A stretch of DNA of 64,000 nt, taken from Ignavibacteria bacterium UBA2360 (GTDB lineage: Bacteria; Bacteroidota; Ignavibacteria; Tepidaquicellales; OLB5). Positions 9,144 through 18,434 of the stretch are shown here, one piece after another. The translations under genes and the position numbers were made by a program. How positions within the stretch are numbered: the stretch's first letter is position 1; each line of letters begins with the position of its first letter. The notes under the pieces are model-generated. The model saw only the letters and a program-made list of their open reading frames with translations. It was not told where the DNA came from and did no database searches. Where the stretch lies: the NCBI GenBank assembly GCA_002344125.1, contig DDTQ01000010.1, positions 80,947-144,946 of the forward strand, read 5' to 3'.

Positions 9144-10118
9144 ATGAAAATATATCTTAAAGCAGCAATAATTATCGCAGCCCTCACAGTACAATCGTAC
9201 GCGCAGCTTGGCGGTTTGCCCGGTGCGTTTACACGCATGGGTTTCAATTCCAGGGGTATATCAATGGGTAACGCTATGACTTCTGTAACAGCAGGTGATA
9301 TCAGCGGACTCTATAACCCGGCGCTCTCACCATTCCAGAATGAACATCTTATCAATTTAAGCTATTCATTTCTTTCCCTGGATAGAAGCCTGAACTTTGT
9401 TAGCTATACAAAGAACTTTAAACTTCCCAAGCAGACAGAAGGCGGAGCGGGTATTACTTTCGCGTGGATAAATTCAGGTGTTGGCAATATTGATGGCAGG
9501 GATATTGACGGCTTTTCGCTGGGTGAGCTTTCTACCAGCGATAACCAGTTTCTCTTCGCGCCTTCGGTCAGAATATCCAATAAGATATCACTTGGTGTAG
9601 GCTTTAAACTTTATTATTCCAAGCTCTACGAAGGTGTCTCAGCCACTTCGTTTGGCTTTGATATTGGCGGTTTGTATGCTGTGAACGAAAAAATAAACGT
9701 TGGTGTTACAGTTAAGGATATCAATTCGCAGTATGAGTGGAACACAATTGATGTTTACGGTCAAAACGGTAACCAGACAAAAGAAAAATTCCCCAAACTT
9801 TACACCCTGGGTATTTCATACCTGCTGCCGAATAATTTTGGGTTGGTTGCGCTGGATTATGAAACAAGCAATAAGAGATCAAATATTATCAGGGTTGGCG
9901 CGGAAATAAGCCCGATAAAAGATATCAAGTTCCGAGCAGGTTTGGATAGGCTTGATCTCAGCGCGGATGATAAGTTCGGCGGGTCAAGACCCTCAGCGGG
10001 CATCGGGTATCAGAAAGTCTTTAGCAGCTATATAGTCGGCATCGATTATTCTTTTGTGCTCGAGCCTTTCACCCACAATCCGTTCCAGACAATTACGGCT
10101 GTTATTAAGTTTAAATAA
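9144..10118 (+). CDS. PorV/PorQ family outer-membrane barrel protein
   Basis: A 324-residue outer-membrane protein. Signal peptide about 1-20 (VQSYAQ). The start of the mature chain, GAFTRMGFNSRGISMGNAMTS followed by GLYNPALSP, is the hallmark of the PorV/PorQ (UPF0164-like) family. A typical barrel with many Tyr/Phe strands follows, ending ITAVIKFK. PorV shuttles cargo from the T9SS pore to the sortase PorU. Which paralogue this is cannot be told from sequence alone. A homologous gene follows directly. Confidence 0.88.
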   Translation: MKIYLKAAIIIAALTVQSYAQLGGLPGAFTRMGFNSRGISMGNAMTSVTAGDISGLYNPALSPFQNEHLINLSYSFLSLDRSLNFVSYTKNFKLPKQTEGGAGITFAWINSGVGNIDGRDIDGFSLGELSTSDNQFLFAPSVRISNKISLGVGFKLYYSKLYEGVSATSFGFDIGGLYAVNEKINVGVTVKDINSQYEWNTIDVYGQNGNQTKEKFPKLYTLGISYLLPNNFGLVALDYETSNKRSNIIRVGAEISPIKDIKFRAGLDRLDLSADDKFGGSRPSAGIGYQKVFSSYIVGIDYSFVLEPFTHNPFQTITAVIKFK

Positions 10119-10122
10119 TGCG

Positions 10123-10130
10123 TATTTTTG
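10123..10130 (+). promoter_or_regulatory. Possible -7 element before the second PorV/PorQ gene
   Basis: TATTTTTG fits the TAnnTTTG box and lies 26 bases before the TTG start at 10156. No good -35/-33 element is seen, so an internal promoter is only possible. Confidence 0.25.
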
Positions 10131-10155
10131 TAAAATTTTAAGAAACGGAATATTT

Positions 10156-11061
10156 TTGAGACATCTAATTAAATATATAGTAATACTCTTAGCTGTTGTT
10201 ACAGTATCTAATGCGCAAAATGACGGCGCAGGTAATACCGGTTTGGCATTCCTGAAACTGGGTATTACATCGCGCTCAATTGCGATGGGAGAAGCTGTTG
10301 TTGGTAATTCTTTTGATGCTTCCGCTACTCATTACAATCCGGCAGCACTGTTCAACGGCTCAAAGGTTAACATGGTCTTTATGCATAACGAGCAGGTCCT
10401 GGGTGTCCGCACGGAATTCCTTGCAGGGAAGGTAAAATTTAACAAATTAGCTTTAGGGTTCAGTCTTAACAATACCTCCGTTGATAATATTGAGGTTCGT
10501 GAGATCCCCGGCTCCTCAATTGGAGAATTTACCGCGCAGAATTTTGCTATGGGTGTTTCGCTTGGCTATAAGGTCAACGAAAATCTTTCTGTTGGTTTGA
10601 CAGGAAAATTCCTCTTCGAAAAAATTTATGTAGATAACGCCTCGGGGGTCGCTTTGGATCTTGGCGGTTTATATGCCAAAGATAAATTCACGCTCGGCGC
10701 TGCAATTACAAATCTCGGCTCAATGAGCGAGCTTAGGAACGAATCAACCAAATTGCCTTCAGCTATTAGGTTTGGCGGTTCATATTATTTTGACCTGCTG
10801 GGGATCAGCTCAAGGCTTATTGTTGCCGCTGATGGGTACAAGGTAATGGATGGCGGTAAATTCCACGCCAATACCGGCGCAGAGCTGCTTTACAAAGATT
10901 TCCTCGCATTAAGGGTCGGTTACCAGTCAGGCTATGAAAATAAATCTATTGCTGCGGGTATTGGCTTAAAATATAAAGCATTCGCTCTTGATTACGCATT
11001 TGTACCTTATAAATACTCACTGGGCTCAAGTCATACAATTACATTAGGCACAAATTTTTAG
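10156..11061 (+). CDS. PorV/PorQ family outer-membrane barrel protein (second copy)
   Basis: A homologue of the preceding gene: signal peptide ending SNAQ, then GLAFLKLGITSRSIAMGEA and SATHYNPAAL, the PorV/PorQ family start, followed by barrel strands to the end. I chose the TTG at 10156 because it gives a proper signal peptide (RHLIKYIVILLAVVTVSNAQ). The longer open frame from 10054 overlaps the upstream gene and adds unrelated residues. Predicted outer-membrane location. Identity to the upstream copy is low, so the duplication is old. Confidence 0.87.
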   Translation: MRHLIKYIVILLAVVTVSNAQNDGAGNTGLAFLKLGITSRSIAMGEAVVGNSFDASATHYNPAALFNGSKVNMVFMHNEQVLGVRTEFLAGKVKFNKLALGFSLNNTSVDNIEVREIPGSSIGEFTAQNFAMGVSLGYKVNENLSVGLTGKFLFEKIYVDNASGVALDLGGLYAKDKFTLGAAITNLGSMSELRNESTKLPSAIRFGGSYYFDLLGISSRLIVAADGYKVMDGGKFHANTGAELLYKDFLALRVGYQSGYENKSIAAGIGLKYKAFALDYAFVPYKYSLGSSHTITLGTNF

Positions 11062-11087
11062 ATACTTATTTTTAATGGGGGCAGCCG

Positions 11088-12056
11088 GTGGAAGTAGTTC
11101 AATACGAAAAAAAATATCTCGATAGCTGGGAAGATCTTGTTGCAGGTTCTTCAAACGGCACAATTTTCCATACACGCAAATTCCTTTCATATCATTCCCC
11201 TGATAAATTCAAAGATAACTCACTGCTCTTTTTTGAAGATAAAAAGCTCATCGCGGTTCTGCCTGCGGCTGATATAAAACGAGATGGTTCAAGAACTCTT
11301 TGGTCGCACATGGGCGCCAGCTATGGCGGCTTTGTACACAATGAAAGCCTGAGCATCAAGCAGTCGTTTGATCTCACTCAAAGCCTCATAGACCACTCCT
11401 TGAGCGAAAAATTCGAAAAGATAGTAATTACCGGCGTTCCGCTTTGTTACCAGAAGAGGTATAACCAGTATCTCGATTTTGCGTTCATCAAAAATGGTTT
11501 CAATTATCTTAAGCGGGAAGTGACAAGCGTTATCACGCTGAATGTTACCGAAGATAACGCAATGAAACTTATTAAGCCTGAATCACGCACATCAGTTCGC
11601 AAAGCGGAAAAACTTGGCGTAGTAATAAAGAAGTCCAATGATTTTGAGGAATATTACAATATCCTCAAAAGCAATCTTGCAATGCGCCACAACGTTCAGC
11701 CTGCGCATACCCTTGAAGAACTTTATACATTAAAAGAGCTCTTCCCTCAAAAGATACAGCTCTTCGGCGCGTATGTTAAGAATAAAATGATAGCAGGTGT
11801 TATCAATTTCTACTGCAACGATAAAACTGTATTGGTATTCTACATCAGCCACAACCAGGAGTACCAGCAGTACAGGGCTGTGAACCTGCTGTTTTACACG
11901 ATCATGAAGGATGCAATAAGCAGGGGACTCGAATTCCTGGATTTCGGGTTATTTACTGTCAATATGGATCCTAACTGGGGACTTGGCAAGTTCAAAGAAT
12001 CATTTGGCGCGCGCGGTTTATTAAGGGATTCTTTTTTTCTGGACCTGAAATATTAA
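11088..12056 (+). CDS. FemAB-like / GNAT-fold acyltransferase
   Basis: A 322-residue cytoplasmic protein of the FemAB/BioF2-like acyltransferase group. It has an N-terminal GNAT-like half (SNGTIFHTRKF at the start). The second half carries RTSVRKAEKLGV, LFGAYVKNKMIAGVINFY and YQQYRAVNLLFYTIMKDAI, followed by FLDFGLF and LGKFKESFGA, characteristic of this fold. Members aminoacylate peptidoglycan or acylate lipids and sugars. It opens a run of surface-glycan-type genes, suggesting an acyl decoration role (inference). GTG start at 11088 with a GGGGGCAGCC stretch upstream. Confidence 0.8.
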   Translation: MEVVQYEKKYLDSWEDLVAGSSNGTIFHTRKFLSYHSPDKFKDNSLLFFEDKKLIAVLPAADIKRDGSRTLWSHMGASYGGFVHNESLSIKQSFDLTQSLIDHSLSEKFEKIVITGVPLCYQKRYNQYLDFAFIKNGFNYLKREVTSVITLNVTEDNAMKLIKPESRTSVRKAEKLGVVIKKSNDFEEYYNILKSNLAMRHNVQPAHTLEELYTLKELFPQKIQLFGAYVKNKMIAGVINFYCNDKTVLVFYISHNQEYQQYRAVNLLFYTIMKDAISRGLEFLDFGLFTVNMDPNWGLGKFKESFGARGLLRDSFFLDLKY

Positions 12057-12072
12057 TCAGCTGAAGATCAGA

Positions 12073-13035
12073 GTGATTGAAAATAAAAAAATCCTGTTCC
12101 TTGTTCTGTTCATTTCCGTAATACTCGGTTACTACCAAACCGTTCGGACTGACGCTCCCAATTACGAGCTTAAGCTTACACGCCACACAACTATAATTAA
12201 TAATACAATTGAGTATCCTTACAAATACAGATTGCTGAATCCATACATTACTCAGGTTTGGTATTCTTCGCTTGGGGCGGCGCTGCCGCAAAAGCCTGCT
12301 TTCCTTGCGGCATATACACTTCAGAATATAATTGTATTCGCATTCATGTTCTTCTGTTTAATGAAATTTTTCAGGCTGTGGTTTGATGATACAGGGGCGG
12401 TCATTGGGCTGCTGCTTTTCGCGGCGCTTGTGCCTTTATCGCTGACAGGCTACGATATACTGGGTGATATGACAACTGCAGGCATTATGGCTCTTGGTTT
12501 TTACTTCATCAACACTGCAAAAACAAAATTTTTATACCCGCTTCTGTTTATTGCGGCATTTAATGAGCTGCAGCTTATATTGCTTATAGCGTTCTATTTC
12601 TTCGCAAAGCTCAGTAACCTTAAAGATAAAACAGTTTGGTTAAACAGTATTCTGCTGACAATAACATTTATTGCTGGTTATGCAGCCGTTTATCTCATCC
12701 GCGGCGGCTCCGCCGGTTCAGGAGATGTGAACTGGTATTTTACCAAAGATGCGGCTTTCAACATCGCCAACAAAGATTGGATAGTATTATGGTTCATAAT
12801 GATAGCTCCATTAATTTATTTTGTTTTTAAAGGATTTCGAGCAAAACCGGAATTTTTAAGGAACAGCGCTGTTATAGTATTACCTGTTTTCTATTTTGCG
12901 TCTTTTTTCTTCATCGCAAGGCTGCGCGAAATTGATAAGGCTTTAACTATATTTACAATACTTATTCCGCTTACATTGATGACAATTTTTCCGAACAACA
13001 TAAAAAAACAAAAGGAAGAGCGGCTTAATACATAA
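12073..13035 (+). CDS. Polytopic membrane protein of the glycan locus
   Basis: A 320-residue inner-membrane protein with about eight to nine hydrophobic segments and a loop of about 40 residues after the first (around 25-65). The layout resembles polytopic glycan-locus proteins (GT-C-like or uncharacterised), but I see no diagnostic motif. The GTG start is at 12073. The stop codon overlaps the asnB start by one base (TAATG), indicating translational coupling. Confidence 0.7.
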   Translation: MIENKKILFLVLFISVILGYYQTVRTDAPNYELKLTRHTTIINNTIEYPYKYRLLNPYITQVWYSSLGAALPQKPAFLAAYTLQNIIVFAFMFFCLMKFFRLWFDDTGAVIGLLLFAALVPLSLTGYDILGDMTTAGIMALGFYFINTAKTKFLYPLLFIAAFNELQLILLIAFYFFAKLSNLKDKTVWLNSILLTITFIAGYAAVYLIRGGSAGSGDVNWYFTKDAAFNIANKDWIVLWFIMIAPLIYFVFKGFRAKPEFLRNSAVIVLPVFYFASFFFIARLREIDKALTIFTILIPLTLMTIFPNNIKKQKEERLNT

Positions 13036-14861
13036 TGTGCGGAATATCCGGAATATTTAATTTTGATGGCGCACCCGTAAACGAAGCGCAGCTTCGCGAA
13101 ATGAACCGCGTGATTCACCACCGCGGACCCGATGGTGACGGCATATATATCGAAGGTAATGCCGGTATTGGCAGTACACGCCTCGCTATTATTGATCTCC
13201 GTGAAATTGCCAATATGCCTATCTACGATACAGAAAACCGCTATGTGATTGTTTATAACGGTGAAATATTCAACTATGTTGAGCTCAGAAATGAACTGCT
13301 TCAAAAAGGACATAAGTTCAATACCGGCTCTGATACGGAAGTAGTACTGAATGCTTATAAGCAGTGGGGCGAGGATTGCCTGCACCGCCTCAATGGAATG
13401 TGGGCATTTGCCATTTGGGATAAAACAAAAAAGACCCTGTTCTGCTCCCGTGACAGATACGGCATCAAACCTTTGTATTTCTACAAAGATGATAACAAAC
13501 TTATCTTTGGCTCAGAAATCAAGCAGATCTTAAGCTGCGGTGTTGATAAAACTGTTAATGATGAAACAATTTACGATTACCTTGTTTTCCATTTCATTGA
13601 TCACACCGAAAATACTTTCTTCAAAAATATTACAAAGGTACAGGCCGGACATAAATTCACAATAAAGAACAATGAATTTAAGCTCTCAAGGTGGTACAAC
13701 CTGCCTGAGGTGAGTTACATCCGGGATGAAAAGAACCTGTACAGCGATCTGTATGACCTGCTGTATGATTCCGTAAGGCTGCGCCTGCGCAGCGATGTTG
13801 AAGTTGGCAGCTGCCTGAGCGGGGGACTGGATTCATCGGCAATAGTATGCATCATGCATGAGATTCTGCATAACGAAGGCAAGCCTGAAATCCAGAAGAC
13901 ATTCACCGCCTGCTACGATGACCCGTTGATAGATGAACGGCCGTATGTTGAGGAAGTTATAAAACAAACCAATTCCACAAAGTATTACCTGTTTCCTGAT
14001 GTTCAGGGCTTTAGGAGTGATATCGATAAAATGACATATCACCAGGATGAGCCTTACACCGGCGCTACTGTATTTGCACAGTGGAGCGTATTCAAAAAAA
14101 TACATGAAGCCGGAATAAAGGTGGTGCTTGACGGGCAGGGCAGCGATGAAATTCTGCTTGGCTATTTTTCATTTTTCCCGTTCCATTTAAAACGCAATCT
14201 GCTCAATCCGTTTAAGTTTATTTCTGAATACGTGAACGGTGTAAATACTTCAAACCTTGGATATAACAAATTCACACAGAACCTTATTTACTTCAACACA
14301 GGCTCAGTGCGTTACCGCCATGTTATGAAAAACAGCAGGGCTTTTGTTAAGAATGATTTCATAACGGCGCATAACCGCCGGGATCTTTTTAATCAGATGA
14401 TAGCCGCAACCGGACTTGAAGAAAACAGGTTGTCAAATCTCTGGAATATCTCACTGCCTTCGCTTTTAAGATACGAAGACCGCAACTCAATGGCTTTTTC
14501 CGTGGAAGCAAGGATCCCGTTCCTCGATCACCGGCTGGTTGAATATATTTTCCGCATTCCCCTGAATAAGCTTATACATAAAGGATGGACTAAGTTTGCC
14601 TTGAGGGAATCACTAAAGGGCAGGATACCCGAAGATATCAGAATGCGAAAAGGCAAACTTGCCTTTTCAGTTCCGCAGAAAAAATGGCTGAGGGAGATCA
14701 CCGGTTACCTCGAAGAGACGTTTACCCATGATTTCAGAAGCGGTAGATTCATCGACCGCGATAAAGTTTTGGGAATTATCCGTTCCGGCTATTTTAACGA
14801 TAAAGTCCTTTACCGCGCTTTCGCGCTGGAAAAATGGATGAAGGTATTTGATTTGCATTAA
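13035..14861 (+). CDS. asnB: Asparagine synthase (glutamine-hydrolysing)
   Basis: Transfers the amide nitrogen of glutamine to aspartate, or in glycan loci sometimes to another carboxylate, via an acyl-AMP intermediate. The class II glutaminase domain begins at Cys2 (MCGISGIF), the nucleophile, with HRGPDGDG and YNGEIFNY. The synthetase domain holds the PP-loop SGGLDSSA. Length 608 fits the AsnB family. Its position between glycan genes suggests either general asparagine synthesis or amidation of a uronic acid in a surface polysaccharide. The second is inference from context. Confidence 0.92.
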   Translation: MCGISGIFNFDGAPVNEAQLREMNRVIHHRGPDGDGIYIEGNAGIGSTRLAIIDLREIANMPIYDTENRYVIVYNGEIFNYVELRNELLQKGHKFNTGSDTEVVLNAYKQWGEDCLHRLNGMWAFAIWDKTKKTLFCSRDRYGIKPLYFYKDDNKLIFGSEIKQILSCGVDKTVNDETIYDYLVFHFIDHTENTFFKNITKVQAGHKFTIKNNEFKLSRWYNLPEVSYIRDEKNLYSDLYDLLYDSVRLRLRSDVEVGSCLSGGLDSSAIVCIMHEILHNEGKPEIQKTFTACYDDPLIDERPYVEEVIKQTNSTKYYLFPDVQGFRSDIDKMTYHQDEPYTGATVFAQWSVFKKIHEAGIKVVLDGQGSDEILLGYFSFFPFHLKRNLLNPFKFISEYVNGVNTSNLGYNKFTQNLIYFNTGSVRYRHVMKNSRAFVKNDFITAHNRRDLFNQMIAATGLEENRLSNLWNISLPSLLRYEDRNSMAFSVEARIPFLDHRLVEYIFRIPLNKLIHKGWTKFALRESLKGRIPEDIRMRKGKLAFSVPQKKWLREITGYLEETFTHDFRSGRFIDRDKVLGIIRSGYFNDKVLYRAFALEKWMKVFDLH

Positions 14862-14939
14862 ATTGATATGATATCTAACAAAAGTTGCCCATTGAACTTT
14901 CATGATTTTTATTGATGTTTATTGGTAAACGCATTTTGC

Positions 14940-15030
14940 GAAGCGCCCGAAGTCACGATTAAACTCTCCCCTCTCCCTGTGGGAGAACTGCACCTGCAGT
15001 CAGGTGGGCAGTGGGGTGAGGGAGAATAGT
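14940..15030. repeat. Dispersed repeat in the asnB-hicB intergenic region
   Basis: CTCTCCCCTCTCC followed by a CTGCAC...GTGCAG-like palindrome and GTGGGGTGAGGGAGAA. The same kind of C-rich/G-rich word pair occurs near 4898, 34456 and 52353. It encodes nothing. Confidence 0.5.
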
Positions 15031-15096
15031 AAGATTAAATGTCCTTGTTACATTTACCTTTTAAATAAATCTCTCCTTTTATATATTTATAAATCT

Positions 15097-15285
15097 ATGA
15101 TTTATCATATTGTAATATCTACAGATGAAGATGGGGTTTTCACCGGTTCTGTAAAAGAACTGCCGGGATGCATTTCACAAGGAAAGAACAGGGAAGAACT
15201 CATTTATAATATTGAAGAAGCAGTTGAGCTATATCTGGAAAGCTATGAAAAACACAACGAAACTTATCTTTTGAATAATGAGTAA
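15097..15285 (+). CDS. HicB-like antitoxin-family protein (orphan)
   Basis: A 62-residue protein with the HicB fold sequence: MIYHIVISTDEDGVFTGSV, then LPGCISQGKNREELIYNIEEAVELYLES. HicB proteins normally neutralise the HicA mRNA interferase with this RNase-H-like domain and often carry a C-terminal DNA-binding domain. Here that domain and any hicA partner are absent. I chose the ATG at 15097. The longer frame from 15004 starts inside repeat DNA. The stop overlaps the glycosyltransferase start by 8 bases, so the two are cotranscribed. A stand-alone HicB-like (UPF0150) role is likely. Confidence 0.78.
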   Translation: MIYHIVISTDEDGVFTGSVKELPGCISQGKNREELIYNIEEAVELYLESYEKHNETYLLNNE

Positions 15286-16387
15286 ATCCGTCCTACATAT
15301 CGCCCCTGAAAATACTGCGGGAGTGCCGTATAATGTAATGAAGATGCAGTCAATGTTTGGTATGCCGGCCAGGCTGCTTACGTTTTACAAAATTCCGTAT
15401 GATTTCCCCGAGGATGTTTGCCTCAACCTGCCGCTTCCACGAAGCAAGGTTGCCATGAAATGGCGGGAGTTCAAACAATCCAACATGCAGTCTAAGATAA
15501 AAAAGGACAGCGTAGATATGTGGACGCATATGCCGTATTTTGAACCAAAGAACTCCGCGGAAAAGGCTTACATGAAGCTTCGCGAGAACAGGAACAAACC
15601 TAAATTCCTGAAAGCGCTCGATGATATCAAAGCGGATACATTTGATATAGTTCATTTTGATGGCGGCATTGATTTCTTCAGTGACTCACAGCTTGCAAAA
15701 GCTTTCAAAATGAAGGGTAAAAAGATCGTAAATTGTTACTTTGGTGATGACCTGAGAACGCGCGGTATTGTAAGGGATATGGATGAATTAAGCGACCTGA
15801 ACCTGACATTTGAATATGATCATACGCTTCGCCACCCGGATATAAATTTCCTTTTTTTCCCGTTTGATAACTCTTCAATTGAATATATTCCGGATGATGT
15901 TTACAACGAAACCGCTTCGCAAAAGATCAGGATAATTCACTCACCAACACAGCGTACAGTAAAAGGCACCGCAGAAATATCCGCTGCTGTTGAATTGGTG
16001 CAGAAGTCAAGGGATGTTGAATTCCTTATCATCGAAAACACTCCCCGCGAAGAACTGCTGAAGCTCAAAATGAACTGCCACATCGCAATTGACCAGATAG
16101 GCAACAGGGGAGGGACGGGTTACGGTATAAATTCCCTTGAAACCCTGTCAATGGGTCTGCCTACAATTACAGATATGAATTGCGGAATGGATACCTGGCT
16201 GCCGGAAAATCCGTTCATTGTTGCCAACAAAGATACACTGGCTGAAAGATTAATTGAACTTATAGATAACGAAGAGCTCCGCAAAAGCAAAAGGGCTGCT
16301 TCAAGAGCATGGGTTGATAAATACCATTCTTACAGCTCAGTATTCAATAAACTCACTGAGTATTACCAAAAAGCCGGAATTTTATGA
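15278..16387 (+). CDS. Glycosyltransferase (GT-B, family 4-like)
   Basis: A 369-residue soluble GT-B glycosyltransferase. The N-terminal Rossmann half starts with VLHIAPENTAGVPYNV, a Gly-containing acceptor loop. The C-terminal half has IRIIHSPTQRTVKGT, GRGGTGYGINSLETLSMGLPTIT-like residues (NSLETLSMGLP) and a terminal helix, as in GT4. Donor and acceptor are unknown. Downstream lies a Wzx-like flippase, consistent with assembly of a lipid-linked surface glycan. Confidence 0.82.
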   Translation: MSKSVLHIAPENTAGVPYNVMKMQSMFGMPARLLTFYKIPYDFPEDVCLNLPLPRSKVAMKWREFKQSNMQSKIKKDSVDMWTHMPYFEPKNSAEKAYMKLRENRNKPKFLKALDDIKADTFDIVHFDGGIDFFSDSQLAKAFKMKGKKIVNCYFGDDLRTRGIVRDMDELSDLNLTFEYDHTLRHPDINFLFFPFDNSSIEYIPDDVYNETASQKIRIIHSPTQRTVKGTAEISAAVELVQKSRDVEFLIIENTPREELLKLKMNCHIAIDQIGNRGGTGYGINSLETLSMGLPTITDMNCGMDTWLPENPFIVANKDTLAERLIELIDNEELRKSKRAASRAWVDKYHSYSSVFNKLTEYYQKAGIL

Positions 16388-16745
16388 CTGAATTCTTCTA
16401 ATTGAGTAACCACGACTTCTTGACTGGTGCCGCAGTTTAGGTCATGGACTAAAAACCGCGAAAAACCCGGGGCTTTGGCAAATCGTCTCAAAACTATGTT
16501 AACCCCCGGCTTTCAAGCCGGGGATATTGCGATACCAAACTGAAATGGGCTTTAGCCCTGAATCAATAAGAGTAGATCTATTTTTTCTGTTTTTCTGCAG
16601 GACTTGTTTTCAACCGCCTATGAGATCGCTTCAATGCCAAGGGCAGGCAAGCACTTCGTTCGCAAAGTATAACTTATTTTTGCGAGGAGCGGCAGCAACG
16701 AGGCAATCTTACGGGGTTTAGAAGCACCAAAATTAATCACTAAAT
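16388..16745. repeat. Intergenic repeat cluster, no gene
   Basis: Holds a chain of repeats. CCACGACTT...GGTCATGG words lie at 16411-16450. A perfect CCCCGGCTT/AAGCCGGGG hairpin is at 16504-16523. GGGCTTTAGCCC is near 16547. A GAGATCGCTTC...GAGGCAATCTTA stretch lies at 16620-16712. Related words recur near 4979, 40430, 40556, 53297, 54870 and 63740. A 64-codon open frame here is repeat-derived. Confidence 0.6.
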
Positions 16746-18212
16746 TTGCCATCCCAAATACATAAAATATTTTCCGATACGATCATCTACACTATTGGCA
16801 GTGTATTCAATCGTTTGCTCCCTTTCCTGCTGCTTCCTATCTATACACTTTACTTCCCGCCGGCTGAATACGGAATATTCTCCCTGGTATATTCATTCTG
16901 GTTCTTTGTATCGGTATTCTACCTGTATGGAATGGAAACTGCCTTCCAGAAGCTCTTCCTCGAAGCAAAAGATGAGGAATCCAAAAAAAAGATCTACAGC
17001 TCAACGCTGACACTTATTTTCTCAACTTCGGTTCTCTTCAGCGTCGTGATCTATTTCCTTTCAGATACAATTGCCTCAAAAATTACGGGGAGTCCTGCCA
17101 ACGGTTACTTAATACGCCTCCTTGCATTTATCTTGGTTGCTGATTCTTTGTACCGGTTCCCTATGATCCTCATCAACAGCATTCAGCGTTCTAAACTTTA
17201 TTCATTCCTGAACTCCCTTGCTGTGATAATTAACGTGGCGGCAAACATTCTCCTTATCGTAGTATATAAGCAGGGGATAGAGGCAATATTCTATTCTTAC
17301 CTGGTCTCATATACTTTCCTCTTTGTTATTTCGCTTTTCAGTTCAATTAAATATTTTAAGATAGAAATAAACAGTGAGACTGTTAAAAACCTGCTCAAAA
17401 ATGCTCACCTGTTTTTATATTACGGGATCTTTCTTATTTCAATCGATCTTATAGACAGGTTCATTCTGGAATATTTCAAAGGCTCCGCCGAGGTTGGTAT
17501 CTATTCAGCCAGCTACCGCATTGGTATTGTTATGAATCTGGTCATCACCGGCTTTAAAGTCGCATGGACGCCTTTCTTCATGAACATGAAAGGAGAAGAA
17601 GGCAACAGGGAAGTGTTCTCAAAAGTATTCACTTATTTCTGCTACGGCGGTCTTGTTGTATTCCTGCTTTTCTCTTTGCTGGCAGATGATCTTGTGAAGA
17701 TCAATATTGCCGGTTTCACATTGCTGAATGAAAAATACTGGAGTGGTCTTGTTATTATTCCATATATACTGCTCGCATATTTATTCTCAGGGTTATATCT
17801 TAATCTTACGGTTGCGTCATTTTTCAGAAATAAGATCAAGTATCTTATCATTTCTTCCGGCATCGGCTGCCTCAGTAATATAGCGCTGAACTTTATTCTG
17901 ATACCGCATTTTTCAATAATAGGCGCTGCAATTTCTACAATGCTGTCCTATCTGATCATGTTCATTGCCCTATATATATTTTCGCAAAAAATATATAAAA
18001 TCGATTATCATTGGGGTCTGATAACAAAAGCTGCAACTATTACACTTCTGCTGTATGTTATTAATATTTACATACCCTATATCTTCAAATTAAGCTATAT
18101 TTACATAGTTTTAATTGAAATATTGAGTGTTTTCATTCTGTATTACGTTCTTTTAGGCAGCCAAACAATTAACTTGATAAAAACATTCAATGTTAAGAAA
18201 CAGTTAAAGTAG
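16746..18212 (+). CDS. Polysaccharide flippase (Wzx/MOP superfamily)
   Basis: A 488-residue membrane protein with about 12-14 transmembrane helices spread evenly, as in the MOP/PST family. The N-terminus SDTIIYTIGSVFNRLLPFLLLPIYT is characteristic, as is YSASYRIGIVMNLV in the middle. It translocates undecaprenyl-linked oligosaccharides across the inner membrane. It ends the glycan-type locus. The family alignment supports the TTG start at 16746, although that codon overlaps a TAAATTTG word. Confidence 0.88.
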   Translation: MPSQIHKIFSDTIIYTIGSVFNRLLPFLLLPIYTLYFPPAEYGIFSLVYSFWFFVSVFYLYGMETAFQKLFLEAKDEESKKKIYSSTLTLIFSTSVLFSVVIYFLSDTIASKITGSPANGYLIRLLAFILVADSLYRFPMILINSIQRSKLYSFLNSLAVIINVAANILLIVVYKQGIEAIFYSYLVSYTFLFVISLFSSIKYFKIEINSETVKNLLKNAHLFLYYGIFLISIDLIDRFILEYFKGSAEVGIYSASYRIGIVMNLVITGFKVAWTPFFMNMKGEEGNREVFSKVFTYFCYGGLVVFLLFSLLADDLVKINIAGFTLLNEKYWSGLVIIPYILLAYLFSGLYLNLTVASFFRNKIKYLIISSGIGCLSNIALNFILIPHFSIIGAAISTMLSYLIMFIALYIFSQKIYKIDYHWGLITKAATITLLLYVINIYIPYIFKLSYIYIVLIEILSVFILYYVLLGSQTINLIKTFNVKKQLK

Positions 18213-18231
18213 CACTTTAAGTGTTTGGCTC

Positions 18232-18262
18232 TTGACAACACTAATAAATATAATTATATTTG
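18232..18262 (+). promoter_or_regulatory. Promoter of tRNA-Ser
   Basis: A perfect TTGACA (18232-18237), 17-bp spacer, then TATATTTG (18255-18262). Transcription would start near 18268, about 33 bases before the tRNA. This is the clearest promoter in the window. Confidence 0.75.
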
Positions 18263-18300
18263 AAGAGCTTCTCCATTACTTTAAGGGTATTTCTGTTTAT

Positions 18301-18387
18301 GGAGAGGTGCGAGAGTGGTTGAATCGGTCGGTCTCGAAAACCGGTGTAGCGGCAACGCTACCGTGGGTTCGAATCCCACCCTCTCCG
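18301..18387 (+). tRNA. tRNA-Ser (anticodon CGA)
   Basis: An 87-base class II tRNA. The acceptor stem GGAGAGG/CCTCTCC is perfect. The anticodon stem TCGGT/ACCGG encloses loop CTCGAAA with anticodon CGA at 18335-18337, reading UCG. The long variable arm is a perfect GTAGCG/CGCTAC hairpin with a GCAA loop. The T arm is GTGGG-TTCGAAT-CCCAC. The CCA end is not encoded. Confidence 0.97.
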
Positions 18388-18434
18388 CAGATTATCTTTA
18401 ATTCTTGAAGTTCTGAAATTTTAATTATATCACC

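Noticed and set aside
16527..16721. 64-codon open frame after the glycosyltransferase
   Set aside because: Lies wholly in repeat DNA and has no homologous look.
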